Shown here one piece after another: positions 12,916-25,074 of a stretch of 64,000 nucleotides of DNA (positions are counted from its first letter, which is position 1; each line of letters begins with the position of its first letter). The position numbers were made by a program, and so were the translations under genes. This stretch comes from Lonicera japonica (lineage: Eukaryota > Streptophyta > Magnoliopsida > Dipsacales > Caprifoliaceae), in NCBI GenBank assembly GCA_021464415.1, contig CM038464.1, forward strand, positions 50,078,783 to 50,142,782, read 5' to 3'. The notes under the pieces are model-generated. The model saw only the letters and a program-made list of their open reading frames with translations, did no database searches and had not been told where the DNA came from.

Positions 12916-13890
12916 GAGTAAACAGCCTATTTGGTCACTAAACTTTCAGTTTTGTACCACTTTGCCCACTCAACTTTAAACGAACCATTTTAATCATTAA
13001 ACTTTTCGGCGAGAATTTGGCCCATTCCGTCCAAATGAAGTGTTAAAAGTGACGGAATGAAGCCATGTGCTCGGCACATGGCTTCATTTAAGGGCAAAAT
13101 GGTCATATATACATAATCATACATGCCACCATCATCTTTCAGAGTGATACAAAGAGATACACAAAATTGACACACATGTTCTTCTGCAATTACTAAAAGA
13201 AGAAGGTTACGGGGAGATCAGCTGAAGAAGAAAAAGAAACCAAAAGGGAGACGGGGAAATCAACTGCTTCAATTCTACCTACAACCCCTAGAAATAAACC
13301 AAAAGGGAGACGGGAAATCAACTGCTTCAATTCTACCTACAACCCAAAAGCTTGTACCACCCCTATTACACGTCCCATTTGTTTAATTTTCCTTTTCCCA
13401 ACATAGCCAGGAGAATTCCGGAGACATATATGCAATCATCCCTCTGATAAATGATACAAATTAATTCCCGTCTATGCTTGATTCTTCAAATCCATAAAAT
13501 TTATTGTACCATGGAACCCATATGACACCAGCGACGGCAGCTCGATTGTCATTTCGAGCTCCAGGCTCATTGGTTCACTATCTGTAGCTCTGATTTCCAC
13601 ATTTTTTCCTCGTGAACAAATGATAGAATATAGCCATCATCTTCAATTTTGAACCCAGCAGGAGTGGCTTGTATTTCTCCTCGGCTGGTGGTTGGCAAAA
13701 CCGAGACCTTAGGCCATGGCTGGCCATCGTTAGATAAGCGAAACTGAGGTGATTTTTGTTTTACCATCCCAGGATTCACTTGTTCAAACGGCCCTTAAAT
13801 GAAGCCATTGGCTTCATTCCGTGGACGGAATCAAATGGTACTCGCCGAAAAGTTTAATGATTAAAATGGTTCGTTTTAAAGTTGAGTGGG
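12916..13890. mobile_element. Mutator-like element fragment carrying an NCED gene piece
   Basis: The left inverted repeat starts GAGTAAACAGCC. Its inner part (12962-13011, including GCCCACTCAACTTTAAACGA) recurs inverted at 13843-13890. The right outer 45 bp or so are missing, and the sequence passes straight into the duplicated SAC 3' end, so no target duplication can be seen. The interior holds a carotenoid dioxygenase gene piece on - and a direct repeat of about 55 bp (about 13240-13350). Confidence 0.7.
13480..13800 (-). pseudogene. Captured C-terminal fragment of an NCED/CCD carotenoid dioxygenase
   Basis: Read on -, the fragment gives PFEQVNPGMV, PWPKVSVLPTTSRGEIQ, then FKIEDDGYILSFVHEEK and WKSELQIVN. 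After a one-base frame change it gives MSLELEMTIELPSLVSYGFH and ends LKNQA-stop. These match the last blade of 9-cis-epoxycarotenoid dioxygenases, enzymes that cut carotenoids in abscisic acid synthesis (family pattern DDGYIL.FVHDEKTWKSELQIVNA...RVPYGFHGTF). The shift after IVN, the missing N-terminal part and the inverted-repeat flanks show a captured pseudogene. NCED fits better than CCD1 because of WKSELQIVN. Confidence 0.75.
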
Positions 13891-14162
13891 CTGCATAAAC
13901 CTCGCCGTATTTTGGATTAAAGTTTTGCTTCGCCGGAGTGGAATACTCAGGCCAAAGTTCCTCAATTCTCTACTTAGCATATTCATTCATTCATTCATTC
14001 ATAATATTCTTTCATTCTATTATCTGATTGTAACTCATAGTTTTGCCTTGTTAATTGTGTTAACATATTCACACTATGCCATCTTGAATTAATGGTGTTG
14101 TCAATGTTGGACTTTTTATAATATATTATGAGTCAAGGCTCTTCTAGAGACCTTATCAATTA
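13891..14162 (+). repeat. SAC 3' end duplication, copy B
   Basis: Starts at CTGCATAAACC, the same point as 12054. The SAC stop codon is lost here through a 2-bp deletion (CGCCGTATTTTGG). It continues past TTATCAATTA into AAGTCTAATGC without the Tourist-like insertion seen in copy A, so copy B shows the empty site. Confidence 0.92.
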
Positions 14163-17018
14163 AAGTCTAATGCTAGCTATCCTAGAGAATCTAAAAAGTT
14201 GTACAATTATTTTAAGTATCTATGTCGTGTTGAGAAGCAATCTCCCAGATACCCCTAGAAACCATTAAAAAAAAAAAAAAAACCCTTCTCATGACATTAT
14301 TTCTTTCCTTCTTGTTCTTTTCTTTCTTTGTTTAAGCATCATAATTTCCTAGTTACAACCTGTGTAAATCTTGGTAGTTTGAGGAGTTCGTGGAGAAGTG
14401 ACAATGGAGTTAAAATTTTGGTACACTGTGTGAACACTTACACTTTAATCACTTGAGGCCTTGAGCTTAAGCTCAAATTTGGCTCACCAAATTGTATCAC
14501 ATAATTTTAAAAATCCAGAGTATGAAAAATTATAAAGTATAATAATATACACGTATTCATTGAATATGTTACAAATTCTAATATACAATAAACCCTAAAA
14601 GGAGAGATATTTCGTTATGCAGTACCATATTATTTTCATGTTACATGTGAGGTACACTGGTGGATTTATTGCAATACTGTCGCCCTAGATTAATTTTTTA
14701 CTTTGGCAACCGTATTTATTTATAAACCATTCATTGTCTTTGATAAGAAAGAAAAAGAAAAGTGTCCCATTTTGGGAAATTGAAATCTTGCTTAGGAAAA
14801 GAGCATTCAATTCTCATCAAAGTCTCTGTATCTACGTTAAAAGCATATATTGAATACCATTGGGAAGAAGAACTTAAATATAAATATTTTCCAATTTAAA
14901 TTAAATATATATGTGCATAAAAGAGTCGGTGCAAGCATCGCATCTACTTGATCGTCTAGTTTATGTTATTATGTACAAGAAAAAGCAAAAGACACACTTA
15001 CATGAGTTTAAACTAATTTGGCAGTTATTTGAATGAAATTGATTCTCCCTCTTATAATAGGGGTATTATGTTTGTTTTTATTCATCGTGAATGCAATAGT
15101 GTACCTTATGATATTGTTTATTTCGTCTTCATTAGAATTAATTTGGAGAGTTGAGACTTCTTATTCTCAAATTATCAAATCTTGTATTCGCATATTTGCT
15201 TAACGCTTCATACTATATTCTATATTTAGGTTGTTTTATTTTCCTTATTTATCATATGTACGCCGCCAAAATAAGGCCCCCATATTGTAATACCGTACGC
15301 AATCAATTCAAAACAATATTTCTCTCTATTCCTTCACTAGCTAGTTAACATAGTATTGTAGGGAAAAAATGTCCTTATTTCATGATCATATTTTCGCTAT
15401 GGTGCTCTCATGCACTCATTATTGTTTCTCTATTGGTGTTTGGAAGTGCACCTTTAGTGCTGTAATGCGCTCACGGCCGACTTAAGTATCTCCGTTCTCA
15501 CCGCTTTATACAGCTATGGCATCTCTGTTACATGTGAGCTACACATCCATCACATGTGAGATGCACCAACGCAATTACGCTCACCTCCACACTCTCATGC
15601 GCTTACACATGGACTCTTTCCCTCTCCATTTGAGTACCAAATGAAGCCAGTTTAACAATTTTGCCAAAGTTCATTGGCCTTTCCAATTATAAAAACTGAT
15701 TTCCAAACTCAAGCTAATTTTACATTTACCATCTTGAGTTTGAGGAGACGTTAACCTATATAAAAATATTAATTACTATTATTAGTTATACAATTATATA
15801 GAATCAATCTCAATCTTCCCCAAATTCACTCATCCTATATTCTATATTTAGGTTATTTTGTTTTCCTTATTTTATCTCATATACATTGTTTGTATAAGAC
15901 CTCTTTATTATAATGGTTTACACAATCAATTAAAACAATCTTTCTCTCTTTTTTATTCTCTAATTTAACAGTGCTATTTAGTCCTCTCTTTTGGAGCGGC
16001 TATTTATAAAAAATAAAAAAGAAAAAAGAAAAATAAAAAAAGAAGAAGAAGAAGAAAGTGGTTGTTGAGATTTAAGCGCTACCAAGAAAACATCACAAAT
16101 GTTTGCCTTTCCATGTTCCTTTCTCTGTTCCAACCAAGGCAAAATTTTAACAAATGCCCACTTATAAACAAATGAATTAATTTTTTATATTAAAAAAAAT
16201 AATTATTTAATGATACAAGTTTACATACCACTAAATAATAAGTAGATAACAGTACAACCTGGATTTGACTGGAATACTACTCTCGGATACGGGGAGAGTG
16301 TATACAAAAACCATCGTAATTAAATATCTAATTTGCTATTATTATTTTGAAATCAATAGAAATGAAAGGAAAAAAAAAATTAGAAATTGACCTTTTCTCC
16401 GATTTAGTGTGCTTTTGCTCAGGTGAAATTTAATATCTATGATTTCTCGATCACAGATATCGTATATGTGACTGGAAAATTACATATACTAAATCCAAGA
16501 GAATGCATCATTAAAAAAGAAAAAAGAAGGATTGCATCCAAAAAAAAAATATTTAATAACAAAGACCTGAGACTTATTTTATCTTTTGTGATTTTGCGAC
16601 TTAGGCGTTACATATGAATTTGCCTGTACGATATTGCAGATGATTTTTGCGAATTGATTTAATAATTCTCCTCCTATTATTTTTATAGCATGAAAAAATA
16701 GAAAATGGAAGGAGAAAGATTCCGAGAAGAAGTTTCCCGTCGCATGTCCTCACGCTGTTTACTCCTTTGAAAATATGTGTTGTTCTTTTGGAAGTCGCTT
16801 TAATAATTGAAAAAACCGTCTTTTTTTAATATATATATATATATAAATTAATTAATTAATTAATTTTAATATTCTTTAATTTTTGGACCCGATTGCCCAG
16901 CTCGCCTTACCCCATAGACGGTCCTGGTTCCAACAACAGAAAAGTCACGTGTTTTTTTTTTTTTTTGGAAGTGAAAAGTCACGTGGTTACCATCACATGA
17001 TGGTAACTTTAATTTCTT
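14163..17018. other. Gene-free, AT-rich interval
   Basis: No supported gene. It holds a diverged direct repeat of about 140 bp (about 15205-15350 and 15835-15975), A/T runs, an ATTA/TTAA-rich patch near 16850, and a 13-bp direct repeat GAAAAGTCACGTG (16939-16951 and 16974-16986) around a poly-T run, which may mark a tiny retroposed insertion. Confidence 0.6.
15205..15975 (+). repeat. Diverged direct repeat pair
   Basis: The block TATATTCTATATTTAGGTT is followed by a shared run to ACAATCAATT-type sequence and TTTCTCTCT. It occurs at about 15205-15350 and again at about 15835-15975. No coding content. Confidence 0.6.
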
Positions 17019-19633
17019 ATGTTTTTTTTTGGTGAACAAGGAAAGGAAAAAAGAAAAAACAACATAGAATTAAAATCTCTTGGGAAGGCAATTCCTTCCA
17101 AATTAGCTCTGAGGTCATCCACCAGTTCGGAAGGTGGCACTAAGATTTTAACAAGCCTTTCACTTTGCATGCGTCCTACAGCTGCCATTTTATCAGCACA
17201 GCGGTTAGCTTCCGGAAGAATGTGTTGAATTTTGGGGTCGGTCTCTATTCTTAGGTTCCTGCAATCTCCAATTAAGGTGCGGCAGGGTGATTCTCAATTT
17301 CCTCTTCTCCATTAACAAGGTTCACAGCTTCTTGACAATCACTTTCAACAAGCATTCACGTCCATCCCTTCTCCAACGCTAGTCTGAGAGCTTGGCATAG
17401 ACCCCATAGCTCAGCTTGAATGGAGGTTACAGCTCCTATGTAGCCACAGAAGGCCTCGATCCATCTTCCTTGCTCGTTTCTAACTAGGCCTCCAAAGCTC
17501 CCACAACTCGGATCCCTAAAACAGCTACCGTCCACGTTAATTTTCATACAACCTGCAAGAGGAAAAGACCAGCTTATGAGCTTGCGTTCTAAATTATTTT
17601 TAACCAAATTCTTGCAATTAAAGGCATCATACACGCTTCTGGCAAAATTTAAACTTTGAATCGCCACTTGGTGTTTATTTTGGGTTTTACCATTAAACTA
17701 AAAATCATTTCTCATTTTCCAGATGTGCCACACGGTAGATGCAAAGACCGTGCTCCACATCATCATATCATTAGACGAAGAGTAATTGCTTTTAAGATTA
17801 GTGTCAAGCCATAGGAGAAAATCAACCTCACCTGTATTTCTAATAACATTATTAGAGATGAGATTCCAAACCTTTTTTGCACGATTACATTCTCTAAAAA
17901 TATGGTCATGTCCTCTCTATAACCACATTTCCTACATTGATCATCATTAGTAATACCTCTTTTAAGACAAGCATCATTAGTAAGAATCCTATCTTGCTGA
18001 AGTAGCCAAATAAAATTAATAATCCTAATGGGGAGTTTTAATTTCCAAATCCATTGCCAATCGACGTCATTAGTTCTTTCAAAATGGTATGCATCAGTAA
18101 TCAGGTTATAGCAGTTTCCCACGGTGAACTTACCAGAGCCACTACCGGACCATGACAATTTATCCATCATATCCGTGGTAGTAGGCAGGGGGATGTTGAT
18201 GATCTCTTCACTGATACAATGGGGAAAAGAGTTCTCTAATAACATTTTTGTTCCATTCATGACTGGAATTAACTAAGTAGTTGACATTTTGGTTCGGAGT
18301 ATCATGATCCTCCAAACCCATTTTTTCGAGAATGCTATCATTGCCAACCCACTTATCTTTCCAAATATCAATCTTTTCACCATTTCCCATTGTCCATTTA
18401 ACACCCTTAACAAGGGTGCTCTTAGAATTGTGAATGCTTTTCCAAACCGGTGAAAGATAGTTTTTCAAGGCCCAATTCCTTGGGTTTTGGGAGAGCTTGT
18501 ATTTATTCTTAAGGACTTTAACCCATAAAGGTTTGTCCTCATTGATGATTCTCCACCCGAGTTTGGTCACTAGAGCCTGATTATTAAGCTTGCATTTACC
18601 CAAACCCAGTCCCCCCCCAGGGCCTTAGGTTTGCACACATTATCCCACTTCACCAAATGAACTTTTTTCCTATCCTCTGTATCACCCCATAAGAAATCAC
18701 GATTAAGCTTGTTAATTTTCTCACAAGTAGCAAGAGGTAACTTTAGAGTTTTCATAGAGTAATTCGGAATAGTGGCCGTAACAGCTTGGACAAGCGTAGC
18801 CCTCCCAGCAAAGGAGAGCATTTTAGTCTTCCAACCAGCCAACTTCCTTTGGACTTTAGCAATAACATGGTTAAAATGATTCCTGGTAATTTTACTGTGA
18901 AGGAGAAGAACTCCTAAATAAATACCTAGGTCCTCTGTAAGCCTCATACCACACTTAAAGCTTATGGAAAGCGCTTCTCTCCTCGGGATATTTGGGGAGA
19001 TGAAAATTTTAGATTTTTGAAAATTAACAGTTTGCCCCAAGGCCCCACAAAACTCCTCAAGAATATTCATAATAAAATTAGCGCTTTGAAGATCCGCTTG
19101 AGCAAAGAAAATGAGGTCATCCGCAAAAAATAAATATGAAATGGTGGGCCCACTTCTGACGTTTTAATACTAACCCATTCATTTTTGGAGACAAAATTAT
19201 TTATTAAGTTAGAAAGGAATTCTAAGCAGCGAACAAACAAGTAGGGTGAGAGTGGGTCTCCTTGCCTTAGACCCCGTCCCGCTTTGATAGGCTTAAGGGG
19301 GTAGCCATTCCAGAGAATGGCAGTATCTCCCATGGTCACACAGCTCATAATGATGGAGATAATTTTGTGGTCAAAATTAAAATTAAGCAAGGTTTTCTCA
19401 AGAAATTCCCAAGAGATTTTGTCATAAGCTTTCTCGAGATCAATTTTGAATATCATACCACCTTTAGTACATTTTTTTCCTTTAAAGGTCCTGCAAAAGC
19501 TCTTAAGTAATAATGATGTTGTCTGAGGCCTGTCTTCCCGGGAGGAAGCTTGTTTGACTAGGTCCAAAAAGTGAAGCCGATGCAGGGCTAATAGTACGAT
19601 GTGGTAAAATAACTCAGACCATGGGGGGGACAA
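17019..19633 (-). mobile_element. 5'-truncated L1-type LINE, decayed ORF2
   Basis: On -, the order is reverse transcriptase, zinc-binding domain, RNase H. The reverse transcriptase shows MIFKIDLEKAYDKISWEFLE and GLRQGDPLSPYLF (19067-19560) and, after a frame change near 19150, ISYLFFADDLIFFAQA (about 19070-19140) and the C-terminal part to 18570. The zf-RVT region covers 17763-18260, with QCRKCGYRED. RNase H covers 17356-17667, with MKINVDGSC and SIQAELWGL, then decays. At least four frame breaks are present. The endonuclease domain is absent, which indicates 5' truncation. A short poly-T at 17022-17030 may be the remnant poly-A tail. Confidence 0.92.
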
Positions 19634-20545
19634 TTATGATAAAGGAATCAAATAAAAACCATGGAGTTGTTGTGTAGGGAGTATACACAAAAAATATATT
19701 ATATTTCTACCAAGAGATAATTATTTGTAACCAAAATTTCTTTGAGTATTTTTTTTTTCTCTTTTGACGAGAAAATTGTCTTGAGCCTAAATTTTCGTTT
19801 GATAATAAGATAGAAAATTGTAAGAAATATAATGTATTTTTATGATAATTTGAAAAAAGTAGTGAGACTAACTCTTATTTTTTGATTTTTTCAATAAAAA
19901 AATTTTCTTTGTGTGGTAGTGAAGAAATTTTTTTCAAAAAATATTAAGGAGAATGAAATGCATGTACTTACAAAACTAAGCATAAAATGGACATCATTTC
20001 ACCACATTTCTAAACTTATTTTTTATTTTTTTATCCAAATAATTATTTTTCTTACTATTTTTTGTGTTATTATTAAACTGAACGTAATAGTACCATCTTT
20101 CATTATACACTTTAAATGAAGATGTACAAACTAGCTATGGAACCCATTATAAAATAGAGTAGCTATGCATATACCAAGATAAATGGTCAACTTAATAAAT
20201 CTATTAAATTGGCCATTTATAAAGTGTATTAGTGAGTCAATGTGTATTTCAAGCAAAAAAGTGGCCTATAATTTGTATATGTATCGAGAAAAAAATAAAT
20301 TATATTTGAAAGAGTTAGTTCGCAGCGTATAATCTTTCAAATTCTAGAGTCATAACTCATAATGATTTGTGGGGTAAAAACGTAAATTAAAAAAAAGAGT
20401 GAGAGATTTAAGGTAAAAGCATCCTCAGTGGTCATGTCAGCCGGTAAAATTTGCCAATGGAGTATGATTTTCCATGCTGCGTAGCAGTGCAGTCCTCAGT
20501 GGTCTTGTCGCATTCTAAAACCCTACATCAAAAAATTTGTCCAAC
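19634..20545. other. Gene-free, AT-rich interval
   Basis: No supported gene or RNA. A repeated CCTCAGTGGTC motif occurs at 20427 and 20494, just before the long inverted repeat, and may belong to its outer edge. Confidence 0.5.
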
Positions 20546-20549
20546 AATA

Positions 20550-21285
20550 AAGCGAGAAAAACTTTTCTGCAACTGATGTACCACATCAGCATGCCAACTC
20601 AGTATCACAAGCTAATTAAATTCTGCCACATCACCTTCCTGCCATGTCACCCTTTCTCTTCTTCTCTCTCTATCTCTCTTCCTCTCTCTCTCTCTCTCTC
20701 TCTTTCTCACCGCCATCACCACCTCCGGCATGCTCTCTCCACCATCACCGCCTCCGGCATGCTCTCTCCACCAACACCGCCGGCTCTCTCTCTCTTCCTC
20801 TCTCTATTTATCCTACCACACCGTCGGCTCTCTCTCTATCCCGTAGCACGCCCTCTCTCTCTCCGGCGACCACCATCACCACCTTCGGCATATCTCCGGC
20901 GACCACACCGGCTCTCTCTCTCTTCCCGTAGCACGCACACCCCTCTCTCTCTCTATCTTCCTCTCTCTATCTCTCTCACCACCGCCCTCTCTCTTCCTCT
21001 TTCTATCTCTCTCACCACCGTCGCCGGAGAGCACATCGGAGGTGGTGATGGTGGTGAGAGAGGAAGAGAGAGAGCCAGTGGTGTGTTCGCCGGAGATCAC
21101 GCCGGAGGTGGTGATGGTGGTGAGAAAGAGAGATAGAGAGGAAGAGAGAGATAGAGAGAGAGGAAGAGAAAAGGGTGACATGGCAGGAAGGTGACGTGGC
21201 AGAATTTAATTGGCTTGTGATACTGAGTTGGCATTGCTGATGTGGTACATCAATTGCAGGAAAGTTTTTCTCAAATAAAGCAGTG
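20550..21285. repeat. Long inverted repeat with CT/GA-rich arms (MITE-like)
   Basis: The left arm from about 20550 (GAGAAAAACTTTTCTGCAA, then GATGTACCACATCAGC and CACCTTCCTGCCATGTCACC) reappears inverted at 21165-21285. Inside, the + strand is CT-rich up to about 21030 and GA-rich after it, so the arms can fold over several hundred bases. Long open frames here consist only of Ser/Leu/Pro/Arg low-complexity sequence, with no codon structure or known domain, so this is not treated as coding. Confidence 0.75.
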
Positions 21286-24200
21286 CCCTTAAATTTCCAA
21301 CATTATAATAATTGAAGCACCGCCATTGCTTGTAAATATAACCACTAAGAGAACCAACAACTGCAATTTATTAGATGGAATTATCATAAAAATCATTGGC
21401 GAAATCAAGAAATTAATTAATGAGGAGCAAAATTTGATCAAAAATCAAAATACATTAAATTATATTTAAAGTCATAAAATTTGAATACAAATATAATATT
21501 ATTAATAATAAAAGTTTAAACAACTTAAATAATAAATACGAACAATTATGATAAATTACAATAACATTATACAATTTTTCATATTTTGGAAGTATTGGTG
21601 AATGGTGGTGGTGAAAAAATGGTGTAGATAAAGAGATGTTTGAAAGATGAGTGAAGAAATGAAAATGGTGAATGGTGAAAGCACTGAAGCAGCGGCAAGC
21701 ATAAGAAGAAAAGAAATGAGTAGCGGCACCTTTTTAATTAATGAGGTTTAATATTTACAAACTATTCCTTAAATTTATGTATTTTACAATTAAGTCCCTT
21801 CAAGTTTATTTTTATGCACATAAGTCCCTAAATTTATTTTTATTTTTAATGGCCCAAGTCAAGGAGGAGTAGCTGCCCCCCCCCCCCCCCCCCACAGCTT
21901 CTCCACTGATAAAAATACACCATACAAATGGATTTGGCTTCCCTTCATTATTATATTATTTAATTTCATTTAATGAGATTTAATTCGAAACTTAAACAAA
22001 TAATTTTTTTTACAAAATTTAGTGAAAATAATTTCTATAATAAGTAGATCATCTTCAAAAAAATTCAACAAGAAATTGAAACCGAAAGTGGATGTAATGA
22101 AAACTTGATACATATGTTTATTTTGACAGTTAAAATTTTAGATGATCATTTCATCTACTTCTAGTTTGAATTTATTAATAAAATTGTGTGGAGATGATTT
22201 ACATATTATAGAGATCATCTCTATCAAATTTCATGAAAATATTTATTTGTTTAAGATTCGAACTAAATCTCGTTAAACAAAATTAGATGAAAGGGTAACG
22301 GATGAGAGCCAAGTCCCAATCGCTGAATGTCTCAAAAAAATTGATAATTATTACTACTATATTACTCCTAGTATTTAGCTACGAATATTTCAAATTTATA
22401 CAAATTCACCCACCAAAAATTATTTTAAAAAAGTAAATATTGCCCCTCGAGGAATATAAAGAACTACCATATGTATAACCCAACATATATATGGTATTAA
22501 TACCGTTATCAATAAGAAAAATAATAATATTTATTATTACAAGACACATTTAATACAAAAATATTTTGAGATAAATAAATGCATGAACATAATAATGTTA
22601 TAAATAATAGAAATTAATATTTTTCAATGCAAAATAAACCTTTAACAACGATACAAAAGCGAAAAAACAAAATCCACCATGTAGTTGCGACAATCAGCCC
22701 TTCTAAACTTAAGTTATTGAGCTCCAAACAGCCCTCCTAATAATGCAGCTGTACGCATTAGAAAATTATTCATAAAAAGATGCAGTAAATTTCTTACCAC
22801 AAAACCACTATATCATGTGTTTAATGCTTTTCAATTTTAAACTGGATGACCCGGATAAAAGAGACGTGTTCAGTGCACACGAATTATTTGTGTTTTTTTT
22901 TATCTATTATTTATAAGTATACTAATATTATGACTCGCTTTTCTACCATACTTTTTTTTTACCTGATTTTGAACCTTATATCTTATTCAATAACTACTTT
23001 AAAAAAAATGTACTATTATTACATCGATTTCGTGTCAGATCTTATCAGGTTGGGGTGAAAAACTACTTAAGCATAGACACGACTCATTAACACAATGGTT
23101 GAAAAAATTATCATGAACACAATTTGTAACCTGATCGGGTAACACGACACAATTCGTTAAGCTAACGGGGAAGTCCGAGTAAACCTAATAACCTAACACA
23201 ATTTACCTCAAAATAACATAAATATGCATAAAACGGATTCTTAGTGTGTCCTAGCGGGTTTAATGAGTCTAATTAACTGGTCTTAATAGGTATAATGGTT
23301 CTTGCTCTTAACGAGTCTTAACTTATTTGATTAGTAAACCCGAACACAATTTGTTATTAACCGTGTCTTATTGTGTTTATCCGACAGTGATTCGGACCCG
23401 ATAATAATTTATCCATTAATTTATAGTTTTGTAATAATTTGTGTCATGTTATCATATCGTGTCCGAATATACATAGTCTAATTATAATTCAACCGACGGC
23501 ATAACTTGTCAAATATCACTAGTGATAATGTAAGGACAGACATAGTTATGATACTCCTTTCTATAGAAAAGCGTACAAAATTTTAAAATTGTAAAATCTA
23601 AAAATGAAAATTTGGTAGGTGGGTTGCGCTCCACCTGAAATTTTGTCAATTGAAAGTTTTATGAATGGGGAGCCTGTATTTGTTATTGGCTTTGTTCTCA
23701 TTAAGAGAGTGTTTTTCTAGTCATTGATGATATCGCTATTTTGACAGGGCTTTTAAAGTAATTATATTTGCTTTTGTCCCTCTCTGTTTATTGGTTAACT
23801 TTTCATAAGAAAGAAAGATACATTTTCAAAAGATTGATTTTCTAAGATTCCTTTGGAACTGTTTAATATTTTGTTTTCTGATTTTGAGGTTTATGGTATT
23901 AGTTAAGTGGTATTTTGTGCGTGCCTGTTTTTGTGTTTTTACCTGCCGGAGCTCCGTCTCTTCAACTGCACTCACTCTTGGATTTTTATTTTATTTTTTT
24001 GGTCTGAACTCTTGGATTAGAATAATCAAAATTTTCAGATTTAATTTTTAGCTTTCAATTTTGATAGAACAAAATTTAAAGGGAATTTAATGGAGTGGTC
24101 ACTGAATTGAAGTTATATTTCAGATATAAATTTCATATTCTTCTTAGCACACGCGCATCACATGGAATCAACGACAGTAGCATCTTCTGTACTTTCTCTC

Positions 24201-24411
24201 ACTAGATCTTTCTCTATGATTTCTCATATATACCTTCCTCATATAACTTAGTTTTGTATATATCTTATGGTGTAAACATAATTATGGATAAACAGACAAG
24301 TATTTATAAAAAAATAACGTAAGGATCTTAGATTAACATGATTTCACATAAAGCAATTCATTAAGAGATTTATAAACCTTATTCCATAGCAACAATTTGT
24401 GATGAGATTGA
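21286..24411. other. Gene-free, AT-rich interval
   Basis: No supported gene. Contents: a single diverged copy (about 21465-21575) of the 84-bp unit that forms a tandem array at 39.6 kb; an 18-base C run at 21876-21893; and a repeat at about 23040-23480 related in inverted orientation to 30130-30420. Confidence 0.6.
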
Positions 24412-25036
24412 TGTTGTGTTTTGCTCGGTTCCAAACCCAAGAAAAGAGGAGTTCTATTGGAAATCGAATTGTTGTGTTTAGTTTTAATCAAACTTGTTAG
24501 AAATGTGCAAAAGAAAATTTAGAGTAAAATAAAGAATTTGAATTGCATTCTGAAAAGGTGTAAAAGCACTTTTGCACCTGGATGAAAAATAGGTTTTCTT
24601 GTCAAACTTGGTTTCCTTATTTATTTTAGTATCTATTACCTTATTAATAGTTTCCTTATTTACGTATGATTGTTTTTCCTGATTCTAAATTAGATGGACT
24701 CTATTATATCACTATATATAAATAAATCATTCAAGAAAATAGGTTAGGGGATAATTCTTTTTTATATGGAGATGGGTTAGGATAGTCCATCTTATTGTGA
24801 GAGAGAAAGAGATTAAAGGGCTATTGATTTTATTTTTCTATGAGAGCTTTGAGTATAATAATCCTTGTGAGAGATTTTGCAATCGTTTTTAAAGAATAAG
24901 TGAAATCTCCGTTTAATGAATATTGTGTGTTCTATTATATGTTTTCTTGCATTTTCTCATCATATTATCTCTAGTTATTAATATACACTATTTAATTTAA
25001 GATCCGTGGCGTGATTAATTGCTTGTAATCGCAATA
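24412..25036 (+). repeat. Left LTR of the 24.4-kb copia element
   Basis: Starts TGTTGTGTTTTGCTCGG and ends near ATCGCAATA. It matches 26488-27163 throughout, including the GTTTCCTTATTTACGTA and GGGCTATTGATTTT blocks. The exact 3' boundary is uncertain by about 3 bp. Confidence 0.85.
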
Positions 25037-25074
25037 AGTGGTGTCAGAGGGTGGTATTCAAAGTATGTGTTATA

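Noticed and set aside
13891..14092. Second SAC gene
   Set aside because: Only the last few codons and the 3' flank are duplicated; no upstream exons exist.
20537..21181. Long open frames on both strands (up to about 200 codons)
   Set aside because: They come from CT/GA low-complexity sequence inside an inverted repeat, with Ser/Leu/Pro/Arg bias and no domain.
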